From Neobacillus terrae (lineage in GTDB: Bacteria > Bacillota > Bacilli > Bacillales > Cytobacillaceae): 64,000 nt of DNA. The stretch is taken from positions 124,001-188,000 of the forward strand of contig NZ_JAAOEO010000010.1 of assembly GCF_011393025.1 (NCBI RefSeq). Direction: 5' to 3'. The position numbers and the translations under genes are program-made. Position 1 is the stretch's first letter, and every line of letters starts with the position of its first letter. Below, piece after piece: positions 33,493-43,328 of the stretch. Below the pieces are notes generated by a model. It was not told the DNA's origin. It searched no databases and saw nothing but the letters and a program-made list of their open reading frames with translations.

Positions 33493-33656
33493 TGAATAAG
33501 TGGAAAGGAAAAGACTGATTCCATGTTTAGTAAAAAGTACTTACTAAGAAAGAAAAACATTTTAACAAAAATTAAGCTTCTTAGAGTTGGTAAGGTTTAA
33601 GGAAACAAATCGACTTAGCTAGATGGAATGTACTTTCTTGCCCTTCCTAACCCGGT

Positions 33657-34805
33657 TCACTGATTTGCAGGGCTCATTTCTGATTTCGAAGTTTGGTCGC
33701 TGTTTGTTTTCTGCTTTTTCTTTCTGTTGCGAAAAAATGCTATAACGAGCAGCATCATTGGAATGATGATTTGAAAGGGCCAATGCAAGTAGATTGGAAC
33801 GATCTTCAATCCTTCCTTTATATGTTCTGCATAGTTTGAAGCAATTGTAAGAGAGGCAAATAAAACTATGAACCCAACGGGGAAGCTTAGCTTGCCTGGA
33901 TTCTTAAATTTAAATAATTCAGTTGCTCCTAGCACTGCGGCATAAAAGTAGAGAGTTATTTTGAAAAATCCCCCTATCACCAGGTAGAGCATAAAAAACA
34001 CATCCAGTCTTTCGATAAAATTCATAAGCTCTATTTTAGAAATCGTACTTAGCAAAGGGAAGGGAGAACGAATTATTAGGTCTGTCCCTAGAGAAGCAAT
34101 ATTGATAATGGTGGTAATAATTATGTTTATTCCGCTTAAAATCATCCCTGAAAGGCACACAAATTTTGCTTTTTTTGGTTCATTTAAATGGGGAAGAATC
34201 ATGGTAAAGATAATCATTTCACCAAAAGGAAAGGTAATGGTTTCACCCATTGTTTTCTTTATGACCGGCATAATGCCATTTTCCAATATCGGTTTAAGAT
34301 TTTCTAAATGGATTAGTCCGGAAAATACAACTAATAAGAAACCAGTAAAAGCCATTAAATAAACCATCATAAATAAAAGTTCCCCAACCCGGGCCAAAAC
34401 TTCAAGGCCTTTATGGATGGCGTAAATGACGGTAAGAATCATCAATGTGTTGATGATAAAAAGTGGTGTATTTGTATAAATCGTTGTCGTCAATAATTCA
34501 CCGATATCACGCGTTACCCTCGACGCACAATAAATAAAATAGACGATATATAAAAAGCCCAGAATGCTTCCAATAAATTTTCCTGTAATTTTTTGTACAT
34601 ATCCAGTCAGGGGTAAATCCGGGTAATAGCTAAACAGGCGATGATATACAAGAAAAAGCAGAAGCCCTCCTGCCATCCCTAGCAGTACAGCTATCCACGC
34701 ATCTTGTTTTAAACCAGAAGCTATGCCGACAACAATCGCGCTGCCCATTTCAAACAAAAATACAAGGACAAACAATTGGAACGACGAGATCTTTATGGTG
34801 TCCAT
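33657..34805 (-). CDS. Spore germinant receptor B subunit (GerAB/GerKB family)
   Basis: Encodes 382 aa with ten membrane helices of the APC-like GerB fold. Starts MDTIKISSFQLFVLVFLFEM; the hallmark is VYFIYCASRVTRDIGELLTT in helix 3, then FPFGEMIIFTMILPHLN. A basic, polar tail ends the protein. In GerA-type receptors the B subunit binds the germinant (amino acid or sugar) in the spore inner membrane. Last gene of the operon in order A-C-B, 22 bases after the C-subunit gene. Confidence 0.92.
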   Translation of the reverse strand: MDTIKISSFQLFVLVFLFEMGSAIVVGIASGLKQDAWIAVLLGMAGGLLLFLVYHRLFSYYPDLPLTGYVQKITGKFIGSILGFLYIVYFIYCASRVTRDIGELLTTTIYTNTPLFIINTLMILTVIYAIHKGLEVLARVGELLFMMVYLMAFTGFLLVVFSGLIHLENLKPILENGIMPVIKKTMGETITFPFGEMIIFTMILPHLNEPKKAKFVCLSGMILSGINIIITTIINIASLGTDLIIRSPFPLLSTISKIELMNFIERLDVFFMLYLVIGGFFKITLYFYAAVLGATELFKFKNPGKLSFPVGFIVLFASLTIASNYAEHIKEGLKIVPIYLHWPFQIIIPMMLLVIAFFRNRKKKQKTNSDQTSKSEMSPANQ

Positions 34806-34827
34806 CTATGCTCCACCTTTTAGGGTA

Positions 34828-36036
34828 TTATTTCAAATCAACTGAAAACGGATTTGTCCGAATCCCACTCCGGCGGAGATAGGAATCTACCTTAACATTG
34901 ACTTGTAAATCGGCAAACCGATTATCCCAATCTTTACTAAGCTGTTTCCATAATTTAGGGTCGGTACGGTGAATAACATCACCAAAACCAAAAATATCAC
35001 TGCGTTGTTTTTGAGCAGCTTTAATGGTACCAAGTACTTCCTTCTGAATTGACTTTTCCATTTTCCGTTCAATTTTTCCAATGACGTCCGGATCAGTCAA
35101 TTTAATAGGCAAGTCTGCCTGGCTGACATTTCCTTCATTTTCAATAGATACAGTAATCACAGGCTTATCGTTTTTGACAATCGCTGTTACCTTGGTCTTG
35201 GATCTGAGGGTAATTAAATTAATAGCATTGTTTTTACCATTCCAATCTATATTGACATCTGTTCCTTTGACCTTATCCAGGACCCATACAGCCCCCCGGG
35301 CCTCTTTACCATCAATCCACCCTGTCAGTTTACCCTTTTTAAAAATAGCCAGGCCATCTGTTTTAATAATGACCTCAGGGATAGTCGAATCTATATTAGA
35401 TTTATACTTTCCCTTATTCTTTTTCCCCACTAGGGTAAATCCATTGGCTATGGGATGTTTTCCTTTACTTACAAATCCACTGATAAAGTCATCAATTGTT
35501 ATCTTAGTATTCTCTCCTAACATATTTTCGGTTACATCAAGAGATTTGGTGATATTATTGACAGGCAATTTATCCAGAATGGTAAGAGTCGACAACATTT
35601 CTTCTGCCGTTGTTCCCCGGGCGATAATTATCTGGGTAGTCGTCCTAAATACCGGATCCCGGTCGAGGGCATCCAATATATTAGAAATCCCCTCCTTTTT
35701 TGCCAGTTTCTCACTGATCACTACAACATTTGTATGAGCGTAGTAAAGCTGTCTGGAAACCTCCTTTGTCGCATTTCTGGAGGCATCCGTTAAATTAACT
35801 CCGGAACTTTTGTATACTGCAATGGGTAGGCCGCCACCACCTCCCATTTGCCCAGTAGTTACATTTCCTGGATTAACTATTTGAAATGTAAGTTTGTAAC
35901 CATGGCCATTCTCTCCTCTGTCTACTCCTAGTGCCATCACAAAAGCTAAATCCGTTAGTTCCTTTTGGTTCCAGCAGCCCCCAAGAAACGGAACTGCAGA
36001 TATGATCATTAAGAGAATTTTCCATGTCCGTTTCAT
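34828..36036 (-). CDS. Spore germinant receptor C subunit, lipoprotein (GerC family)
   Basis: Encodes 402 aa. A lipoprotein signal with lipobox LGGC gives the lipidated Cys21, followed by WNQKELTDLAFVMALGVDRG, the family hallmark. Three-domain GerC fold; C-terminal SKDWDNRFADLQVNVKVDSYL is typical. It sits on the outer face of the spore inner membrane and is needed for receptor assembly. Its ATG overlaps the stop of the A-subunit gene by four bases (ATGA), so translation is coupled. Confidence 0.92.
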   Translation of the reverse strand: MKRTWKILLMIISAVPFLGGCWNQKELTDLAFVMALGVDRGENGHGYKLTFQIVNPGNVTTGQMGGGGGLPIAVYKSSGVNLTDASRNATKEVSRQLYYAHTNVVVISEKLAKKEGISNILDALDRDPVFRTTTQIIIARGTTAEEMLSTLTILDKLPVNNITKSLDVTENMLGENTKITIDDFISGFVSKGKHPIANGFTLVGKKNKGKYKSNIDSTIPEVIIKTDGLAIFKKGKLTGWIDGKEARGAVWVLDKVKGTDVNIDWNGKNNAINLITLRSKTKVTAIVKNDKPVITVSIENEGNVSQADLPIKLTDPDVIGKIERKMEKSIQKEVLGTIKAAQKQRSDIFGFGDVIHRTDPKLWKQLSKDWDNRFADLQVNVKVDSYLRRSGIRTNPFSVDLK

Positions 36037-37643
36037 TCCTGATCACCTTTTTTTGCCGAATCATTCTCACTTTTCTTTGGCGGCCCTGGTTTTTGGTTTG
36101 TTCCCGTTCTTACTATATTTCCTTTGCTTATCAAATGCGGACGCTCTGTAAACGTAAATATAGGAAAGCGGATTAAAGCATCCTGCTGATTATGGATATT
36201 AAAAGGCGCTAATGGTGACATATATGGTATCCCAAACGAACGCAGCGAACACAAATGGAGGAACATAAAAATAAGTCCCAGAGAAATACCATAAAAGCCC
36301 AAAAAAGTTGCAATTCCCATCAGCACAAAGCGCAGCAATCTTGCAGAAATTGCCATTGCGAAGGAAGGTGTTGAAAAATTGGCTATCGCTGTCATCGAAA
36401 CAACAATGACCATAACAGGAGACACAAAACCGGCCTGAACGGCTGCCTGCCCGATTACAAGTGCCCCCACTATCGAAACAGCCTGGCCGACCGCCCTTGG
36501 CAGCCTTAATCCTGCTTCCCTTAAAATTTCAAAAACAACTTCCATGATCAAAGCTTCTACAAAAGCAGGAAAAGGTACATTTTCCCTTTGTGCAGCAATG
36601 GCAATCGCCATTGTCGTCGGAATCATTTCCTGATGGAAAGTGGTTGCCGCAACATATGTAGCAGGTCCGATTAAAGCTAAAAAAAAGGATAAAATTCTTA
36701 ATAACCGAATTCCGGTTGAAATATCAAAGCGGAAATAATAATCATCCGGTGCCTGGAAAAACTGAATAAACAGAGCTGGGGCGGTAATAACAAACGGCGT
36801 CCCATCCACTATAATCGCAATCCTGCCTTCCACCAGCTGCGATGCCACTACATCTGGCCTTTCTGTATGGTAAGTAGTTGGAAAGGTAGTCCATGTTTGA
36901 TCTTCAATTAATTGCTCAATATAACCTGATCCGCCAATGGCATCCATATCGATACGATTTAGTCTGGTCCTTATTTCCTCAACGATTTTCTCATTTGCTA
37001 TCCCTTTGATATACATGATACCTATATCTGTTTGGGTTACCCTTCCAATTTTCATGGATTCAAGCCACAAATTGGGACTTTTTATCCGTCTTCTAATTAA
37101 TGCTGTATTGGTTCGAATCGATTCTGTAAAGGCATCCTTTGGGCCGCGTATAGATAGTTGAGTGGTGGGTTCAGAAATTGCCCGTCTTTCTCCTCCTCTT
37201 GTACTGCCACTGATTGCTTTATTAAAACCATCTAAAAAAATAATTGTCTCTCCAGATAAGAGCAATTGATATGTTTTTCCCCAGTCCCTTACCACTTTGA
37301 TATCTCCAAGGGCAACGGCTTTTTCAAGCAAAAATTTAAAGGGTTCATTTAAAACATCTTCTGTGTGGTTTTCATTAATAGATTCCAGCACAAAATCGCT
37401 AATTGCCTTACTATCAGCCAGTCCGTCAAAATATACGATTGCACCCTTATGAGTACCGAGCGTATATTCGCGAATAACAACATCTGTACTGTTGCCCAGC
37501 TCTTCTTTTATTCGGTTAATATTATCCTTATGATCCCGGAGGATTGGCAAATCTTCCGGTTTACCTGGATCTTGATCTTGACGGATATTATCATCCTGTC
37601 TCTTTTTTTGTTGTTTGGAAAACATTCTAGACAAAAATGACAT
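36033..37643 (-). CDS. Spore germinant receptor A subunit (GerA family)
   Basis: Encodes 536 aa from ATG 37643 (GAGGCGGGAG upstream); the long frame to 37811 adds an unrelated 56-residue extension. The cytosolic N-terminal domain is followed by five membrane helices. GerA hallmarks: NTALIRRRIKSPNLWLESM, VEGRIAIIVDGTPFVITAPA, and ALIMEVVFEILREAGLRLPR. A subunits oligomerise into an ion channel in germinant receptors. A low-complexity Gln/Lys/Asp segment (KQQKKRQDDNIRQDQD) is at residues 9-24. Forespore (SigG) expression is expected from family knowledge; I did not identify the promoter. Confidence 0.92.
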   Translation of the reverse strand: MSFLSRMFSKQQKKRQDDNIRQDQDPGKPEDLPILRDHKDNINRIKEELGNSTDVVIREYTLGTHKGAIVYFDGLADSKAISDFVLESINENHTEDVLNEPFKFLLEKAVALGDIKVVRDWGKTYQLLLSGETIIFLDGFNKAISGSTRGGERRAISEPTTQLSIRGPKDAFTESIRTNTALIRRRIKSPNLWLESMKIGRVTQTDIGIMYIKGIANEKIVEEIRTRLNRIDMDAIGGSGYIEQLIEDQTWTTFPTTYHTERPDVVASQLVEGRIAIIVDGTPFVITAPALFIQFFQAPDDYYFRFDISTGIRLLRILSFFLALIGPATYVAATTFHQEMIPTTMAIAIAAQRENVPFPAFVEALIMEVVFEILREAGLRLPRAVGQAVSIVGALVIGQAAVQAGFVSPVMVIVVSMTAIANFSTPSFAMAISARLLRFVLMGIATFLGFYGISLGLIFMFLHLCSLRSFGIPYMSPLAPFNIHNQQDALIRFPIFTFTERPHLISKGNIVRTGTNQKPGPPKKSENDSAKKGDQE

Positions 37644-37843
37644 TACTCCCGCCTCGCTTTTCGAAGATGATACACCTAACCAGTATTGGTTAGAGTAACC
37701 AATTCGATTTGTTTTATCCAATTTTTCAAAAATGGACTTAAGGTTGCCGGCATTAAGCGCGTGAAATGGGATAAGACGATGGGGAATAACAAAATGGAGA
37801 AATAGGAACAATAAGAGTAATTTCCTTCCTGAAGGTGAAACAG

Positions 37844-38083
37844 ATGAAAATACTTTTAGTCACCTTTTTATTAGCAGGTACATTATTGCTGCTAATCATG
37901 TCTTTGGATCTCATTATGGGAGCGAGCTTGTTAGAAGTTTTTGCGAAAGCTGCTAATCCTTTTCGTTTAATGGAGCCTACCGAATATGCTGTGGTATTTT
38001 TGTTCATCATTAGTTTAGGTATCTATCTTTTAAAAACATATTTTTTTAAAAAGAAGGATGAGGACAATTCATCCAAGAGTTAG
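37844..38083 (+). CDS. Small two-helix membrane protein
   Basis: Encodes 79 aa from ATG 37844 (AAGGTGA five bases upstream). Helices at about residues 3-21 and 50-66, ending in a charged tail FKKKDEDNSSKS. Divergent from the ger operon with 200 bases between. No family recognised. Confidence 0.62.
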   Translation: MKILLVTFLLAGTLLLLIMSLDLIMGASLLEVFAKAANPFRLMEPTEYAVVFLFIISLGIYLLKTYFFKKKDEDNSSKS

Positions 38084-38213
38084 GAATGTGAAAGTGCGTA
38101 CGAATAAACTTAATTCCCTGCCAAATCTATTACTGTTTTATGGGCACTTCATTTTGTCACCTCTGGCAATGGAGTGGGAGAATTTCTATTCATTTGAAAA
38201 CCTGACATAGAAA

Positions 38214-38260
38214 AACCGGGATGATGGTGACTTTTTAATTAAGTCTCCATAATCCCGGTT
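38214..38260. terminator. Hairpin terminator
   Basis: AACCGGGAT and ATCCCGGTT with a smaller hairpin (GACTT/AAGTC) inside the loop. Follows the 79-aa gene by 130 bases; the T-run is weak. Confidence 0.5.
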
Positions 38261-38698
38261 ATAGTTAAAATTTCACCCATCATTTCATTTATTATTTATT
38301 AAATTAGCACTCAAAACGGTGCCTTTTAAAGATTACACACGAGTGTTCTTCTAAATTATATCTTATTTTTTCAAATAAATTACTTACCAGTTTCCCTTCC
38401 CCTACAGTGGTATTTCATCATTAAATTCCACTTGAAAGACCTATTTAGAACCCATCCAACCACATCTATTCATCAGTGGAACAATGTATTCTATAATTGA
38501 TCATTATTTCCTAGGCAAGCGCAAAAAAGAACAAATTATATTAAAAAAATTCGATTACTGTCGAAAAACTGCTGGTTTTAATGAATATTTTGAGTCAAAG
38601 TTTTCCCTAATCCTTTCCTGTAATTACTTATTTGTGTAACAAGGTTTTTTAACCCAGCGGGCATACTAATTCTGAATCTACTGAAAGGGTGATTTTTT
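38261..38698. other. Intergenic region
   Basis: AT-rich, no credible frame. A ribosome binding site AAAGGGTGA for the next gene lies at its right end. Confidence 0.4.
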
Positions 38699-39406
38699 AT
38701 GTCAATGGAATGGTTTGACCGAGTGGTTGGGGAATTACAGGATCACCTCGAATCCATTTGTGAAAAGTACGATCAAGAAGGCCAAATGGCAGTTGAGAGA
38801 GGATCAAAGCATCCAAGAATCGAGTTTTTTGTCGATTTCGAGGATGGTGGAAGAGAATATTTTTATACATTATTTTTTGATCCGCAAAATGAAGAATTCT
38901 ATACGGAAACCATTGATGATGAACTTGAACAGCCTGCCAGAGTCATTCTTTCAGATATAGATGATATTGTCGATGCAGTGCATGAAGGTTTCCATGATTA
39001 TGTTGAGGATGAGGATCAATCGGATGTTGTTTATGCAGATGACGACGATGACACGCTTTATTTTGACACCTACGAAGATGGCGAAAGTGATGAATTGTAC
39101 GATGACGAAGAACTCCTTCTGACTGAAATAGTTGATGAAGATGATATTCTTGAGGAAATTGATGTTGAGTGGGAAACTCCTGAAGTGACAGCATTCCTAA
39201 AAGAAGATGAAGTTGAAGTTACCTACCAGTTTGGCCTTGTTCCGGAAACAGGAGATGGTGTTCTCCGCCGAATAAATCGCTTGTGGACAGAGGATAATGA
39301 ATTAATGAAAGACGAATCAAACTTTATCTTCACAAAAGAAGAAGCACCAACGATCATTGCTATGATAGCTAGCCATATGGACTCAATGCAGGGTTACGAA
39401 GAATAA
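38699..39406 (+). CDS. Strongly acidic cytosolic protein of unknown function
   Basis: Encodes 235 aa from ATG 38699 with AAAGGGTGA six bases upstream. No membrane segment. Residues about 100-155 are almost entirely Asp/Glu/Tyr (for example EDEDQSDVVYADDDDDTLYF), between two folded-looking parts: an N-terminal FFVDFEDGGREYFYTLFFDP and a C-terminal NFIFTKEEAPTIIAMIAS. The acidic middle could bind Ca2+ or basic partners. I do not recognise the family. A terminator follows. Confidence 0.72.
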   Translation: MSMEWFDRVVGELQDHLESICEKYDQEGQMAVERGSKHPRIEFFVDFEDGGREYFYTLFFDPQNEEFYTETIDDELEQPARVILSDIDDIVDAVHEGFHDYVEDEDQSDVVYADDDDDTLYFDTYEDGESDELYDDEELLLTEIVDEDDILEEIDVEWETPEVTAFLKEDEVEVTYQFGLVPETGDGVLRRINRLWTEDNELMKDESNFIFTKEEAPTIIAMIASHMDSMQGYEE

Positions 39407-39476
39407 GTCCATGTGAATGAAATCTATTTTGATGGATTTCAGAACCGTATCTACCAACAATTCAACTTCATAATAA

Positions 39477-39538
39477 GGGTTCCTCCGAAGGTCTAGTAGT
39501 GTTTTTCTTACTATATCTTACTGAGGAGCTCTTTTTTT
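39477..39538 (+). terminator. Terminator of the acidic-protein gene
   Basis: GGGTTCCTC and GAGGAGCTC (two G-U pairs) with a long, partly structured loop, then a T7 run. Confidence 0.6.
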
Positions 39539-39721
39539 CAACGTTGAAAAATAACCATCTATAGGAATGTTAACCTGCTTTTCCCCTTATTAGGTCACCC
39601 AAATCTTTCTGATGGACCGTTTTTTTAATGGTTTTAAAATAAAGCATTTATTGTTTACTTCGTTTGCTGATTGGAAATAAGCATAATAAATCTCAACCAT
39701 TCTATAGGAGGAGTGATATTT

Positions 39722-40069
39722 ATGGCAGGACAATCCAACAAGGTCAAACATAAAACCAAAACTGCGTTGAATAAAGTAAAGTCTAGTATTAAGGAAAAAT
39801 TATTTAATATCGCAGACATTCAGTCAACAACAGTTCAAGAATTAGCTGATTTCATCCAACATCACCCAGAAACAAAAGTTACCAAGAAAGAAATGCTTGG
39901 AAATACTTATTCTTTCTATAATTTAGAAACACAAGGAAATAAGTATTATTTAGAAACCAATACATCCAAAATTTTGCAGTTAGATGTATCTTCTCAGGAT
40001 AAAAACATGGTATCTTATCGTTCATATAGGGATTCTTATCAAATGCATACACCAATTAGAATACCATGA
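39722..40069 (+). CDS. 115-aa hypothetical protein, basic N-terminus
   Basis: ATG 39722 with AGGAGGAG eight bases upstream; the extension from 39671 overlaps that site. Residues 1-25 are Lys-rich (MAGQSNKVKHKTKTALNKVK), the rest is soluble. SYRSYRDSYQ near the end is Ser/Tyr-rich. Possibly spore-associated by composition, not shown. No family recognised. Confidence 0.62.
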   Translation: MAGQSNKVKHKTKTALNKVKSSIKEKLFNIADIQSTTVQELADFIQHHPETKVTKKEMLGNTYSFYNLETQGNKYYLETNTSKILQLDVSSQDKNMVSYRSYRDSYQMHTPIRIP

Positions 40070-40628
40070 CTAAAATCCCAGCCTCTTTAATAGAGGCTTA
40101 CTTCTCTACCCTGCCCCGGTAGTTCCATAACAAAAAGAGTCTTTCTAGGGCTGACAAAAGTCCTGCAGTGAAACTAATGACGCACTATGGTAGGACTGTG
40201 ATGTATGAGACCAAAAACAAATTCCCATGGTTACACTACCACCTTCTCCAAGTCAATTTGTAATTGCAATCCAAGTGAATCTCCCTATCTGCTAAGTATC
40301 TTTTCAATTATGTTATTCAGGAAAAAATTTTATTGGAATAGACTAGTGCACACCGAAATATCTTTTTATATCTTTGGTTCCTCTCTAACTGCTACTTACC
40401 ATTTCTCTGAGTTGAATAAACGCTGTATTCTTTAAGAGACTGCACTCCACGTTTATGCCTTCAACCATCCTTTTTCATTGGAATCTTCAGGGGTTCCTTT
40501 TTTCATGATTAAAATTGTGGAACTTAGACGTCTGTTTCATTGTTGTTAAAAATCCACGCTTGTCCATTTCAAATAATTTATGTTTCTCATACATTGCTAT
40601 TAACTGATAAGAAGGAGGTGGAATTCTT
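40070..40628. other. Intergenic region
   Basis: A weak hairpin AGCCTCT/AGAGGCT at 40081-40099 may terminate the previous gene. The 76-codon plus-strand frame at 40205 lacks a ribosome binding site and is not believed. Nothing else seen. Confidence 0.4.
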
Positions 40629-40916
40629 ATGGATGAAAGAGTCAGAGAAAGGCTCAGAGCAATTCAAGAAGTTCTTCAAGAGCAACTTCTAACTCAGTTA
40701 CAGACTCAACGTGTATTCCAATCGCAGAACCAGCGACAGGCGGAATTACAAGCACAACTGCAAGCACAATTGCAAGCACAGCTTCAAAGGCAAAATCAAG
40801 CACAGACACAAAATGACACGGATACTGTTACACTTACAAATGTCGGTAACCCAATTGTTGTTGTAAATTGCAATTGTGATAATGATAAAGACCGAAGAAA
40901 AAACAAAAGATATTAA
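40629..40916 (+). CDS. Glutamine-rich repeat protein, possible spore-coat component
   Basis: Encodes 95 aa from ATG 40629, GGAGGTGG seven bases upstream. About one residue in four is Gln. A perfect QAQL tetrapeptide repeat (LQAQLQAQLQAQLQ) lies in a helical or coiled-coil arm of residues 5-65. The tail TVTLTNVGNPIVVVNCNCDN is beta-like and ends with CNC plus charges. The DNA repeat is CAAGCACAACTG-like, so copy number could vary by slippage. The composition recalls coat or exosporium proteins; this is inference. Confidence 0.68.
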   Translation: MDERVRERLRAIQEVLQEQLLTQLQTQRVFQSQNQRQAELQAQLQAQLQAQLQRQNQAQTQNDTDTVTLTNVGNPIVVVNCNCDNDKDRRKNKRY

Positions 40917-40956
40917 TTTTTTTCCGTTGCCAATCACCGAGCTCCTTACAATTTTA

Positions 40957-40979
40957 GGGAACACCCATCGGGTGTTTCC
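40957..40979 (+). terminator. Terminator of the Gln-rich gene
   Basis: GGGAACACCC and GGGTGTTTCC (one G-U) around ATC, followed by TCCTCCTTT. Confidence 0.7.
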
Positions 40980-41258
40980 TCCTTTAATCTATTACTAAGT
41001 CGGTATCTACTACCATTTGAGATGAGGATTATTTTCCATAACTTAATAAGCAAAAAAAGAGCAACCAAAGCAACTCTTTTACCAAACGAAGCACCCGATG
41101 GTAACTAAGCACCTTCTCTACTATTAGATATATCCCAACCTATTAATATATTCATTAAATTAATTAAATACTCATACAATACTGTTCAATTAATTCCTTT
41201 TAATTAACAAAGGCTCGAGTTACTACATACATTATTTAAAAAAATGGAGTTGATCTTC

Positions 41259-41597
41259 TTGGCGAGATGGATTGACGTATCAACATCAAAACACCATTTA
41301 AGATTGTATGACGGAAACAGACTGATTAAATCCTATCCGATAGCTACTGGCAAAATATTAACTGGGACCCCGTATGGCACTTACACAATAATAAATAAGC
41401 AGCCAAATCCTCCAGGTCATGTTTTTGGAGTTTTATGGATGGGATTATCAAAACCTCATTATGGAATACATGGTACAAACAATCCATCATCAATAGGTAA
41501 AAGCGTTTCTCACGGTTGTATTAGAATGTTTAATCAGGATGTTTTAGAATTATCATCAAGAGTTTCAATTGGTACGAGGGTCATCATTCATAAATAA
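41259..41597 (+). CDS. L,D-transpeptidase, YkuD domain only
   Basis: Encodes 112 aa from TTG 41259 with GGAG nine bases upstream; an ATG at 41244 is inside that ribosome binding site. The product is a bare YkuD domain: [37 protein letters not shown], and the catalytic [21 protein letters not shown] followed by IRM (His, Ser, His, Gly and nucleophilic Cys). There is no signal peptide and no LysM, as in other short Bacillus YkuD proteins, some of them spore-associated. It forms 3-3 peptidoglycan cross-links or protein links in the family. Confidence 0.88.
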   Translation: MARWIDVSTSKHHLRLYDGNRLIKSYPIATGKILTGTPYGTYTIINKQPNPPGHVFGVLWMGLSKPHYGIHGTNNPSSIGKSVSHGCIRMFNQDVLELSSRVSIGTRVIIHK

Positions 41598-41733
41598 CTC
41601 TTTTAATCTCACCTCTAAACTGCACAGTTTTGCGTCCCATGCAACAGCAGCCTTGTTTTTCTAAATGAACTACATGCCCTTAGTGAAAAAATAGAAAAAC
41701 GCTATACTCCTTAGTGGAATAAGGTACTCACTA

Positions 41734-42279
41734 TTAGTTCAATAACTTAATTTTTATTATTATCCACCTAACAATTACTCCACTTATATTATAAAACAGG
41801 AAAGAGTAAACTAATTTCCAATTATTTAGTTCGTAAAAATCTATCCAAATAAACAAAGGTTCCCCAATAAAAGACATGAACAGTGACAGGATAAAATAAA
41901 AGAGCAAAAATGACCTCCAACTATGTGTCCACTGATAAATTAGCATCATCTAACATGGAACAACCGTTATATCTGCTGGCACTAAAGGAGGAAACATCTG
42001 AAATAACTTAGTGGGATATCCCCACCAAATTAAATCTGTCCCAATATTGTCTAAAAGTATAGCTAAAATAGCAATCAAAGTGCCATAAAGTAATATTTCA
42101 GCAACTCTTTTTTTATCTACTAGCCTCCACCAAATTATCCAAGGCACAATGGTAAGCAATAAAAGTAACCACCATCTCCAGGTAAATAAATCGTTATGTA
42201 ACCAATGTTCGTAAGAAATGTCTCTTAATTTTCCTCGTAATTGCTGTATATCTCGATAAGTTGGCAATAGCTTCGACAT
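41734..42279 (-). pseudogene. CBO0543-family membrane protein with one in-frame stop
   Basis: ATG 42279 follows GGGGTGA. The frame gives 109 residues (KLRDISYEHWLHNDLFTWRW, IIWWRLVDKKRVAEILLYG), then TAG at 41950, then continues without shift (MMLIYQWTHSWRSFLLFYF, FIGEPLFIWIDFYELNNWK) to 41734. Together about 180 aa, the normal size for this Firmicutes membrane family. A single nonsense codon between helices 4 and 5 breaks the gene. Confidence 0.78.
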
Positions 42280-42395
42280 ACATTCACCCCATAATAGTAT
42301 GCGTAAACGGGGAAAATTTATTTGTTATTAATTAAACTAGCCTCCCTCAACGAAGAAAGAAAAATCTACCGTTTTCTCCTTTTACCAAGATTTCA

Positions 42396-42776
42396 CTATA
42401 TTACTCCAGCAAAATTTCCTTTCAATACTTGTTTCCCATTCTGATTTGTACAAAGGAAAGATGGCAATATAGACGATATTCTATTATTATCTTGCTTTTT
42501 ATATTTCTCGATCGTTACTTTACATATTATTTTATCTCCTGAAAAAACTGGTCTCAAAAACTCAAAATTCATAATAGGAACCAGTTCATAGTTATCTCCA
42601 TCAACTTTTGTGGGTAATGCAGCTGTCAACAACCCTTGTAGGACAAATCTCCCCTAATCATCAGATGTAGTATGGTGGTGAGTGCATTCATCACCTGAAA
42701 CCTTAGTAAACAATTCAACATCATCTATTGTGAAAGTCCGTTCAAATGTAATAATAGCGCCTACTTTTAAAGACAA
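42396..42776 (-). pseudogene. Hotdog/MaoC-like paralogue with a nonsense codon
   Basis: TTG 42776 has AAAGGGGG upstream. The frame is the same length as the intact protein at 21371-21742 and similar throughout: VGAIITFERTFTIDDVELF, HHTTSDD then TAG then GRFVLQGLLTAALPTKVDG. At the stop the paralogue has Gln (DEQG), so CAG to TAG is the simplest change. NFEFLRPVFSGDKIICKV and GNFAGVI finish the frame. Confidence 0.82.
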
Positions 42777-43328
42777 CGTGATTTCCCCCTTTATCATTAA
42801 ATGAAAACTGTACTCAATTTAAAAGTGACGAATATTCCATTGCTATTGTCCATAAGCAGATTCAATACCTTTTCTCCATTCTCCATTTTTTCTCCAACTA
42901 GATTACTAAGTCCTTTAAATGGCTCCTTTAAGTGTCTGCACATCAACGATTGCTCTATTCATTTATTGTTAAATCATGAGATCATTTTGTCCTTGCACTT
43001 ATTGACCCTCATTTTCCTATAAATAATATTTAATTTTATAAATTCCCTCAAAAACCTTGTTCACTTTATTGACCAGTCAGTATTATTAATAAAAAAACCG
43101 ACACAAAAATGATTTATTACATCTTCTTTTTGCATCTAAAAGAAAAAAAGAGTATGCCATAAGCACCTTCCATAATTAATAATTTAGTACAGCAAAAGGT
43201 ACCTACTGTTCAAGAGAGTATTAAAGGAATATAACATTTCTTGACTTTCTGAAAACCGATTACTTGTTCAATGAAAGGGTAATATTATACAGAATAGCTT
43301 AAGAAACGGCTAAGGAGTGAGTGAGTGA
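42777..43328. other. Intergenic region before the decarboxylase gene
   Basis: No credible gene. The last 100 bases contain TTGTTC and TATTAT-like boxes that might form a promoter, and AAGGAG 13 bases before the next start. Confidence 0.4.

Noticed and set aside
35081..35737. 218-aa plus-strand frame, long for this window
   Set aside because: Antisense to gerC, which has a lipobox and coupled start; the plus frame has no ribosome binding site.
38943..39194. His- and Gln-rich 83-aa minus-strand frame
   Set aside because: It is the antisense of the Asp/Glu-rich part of the 38699-39406 gene; the histidines come from complementing GAT/GAA codons.
40740..40800. Short tandem repeat that could look CRISPR-like
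   Set aside because: It is the in-frame QAQL codon repeat of a protein gene; units are 12 bp with no spacers.
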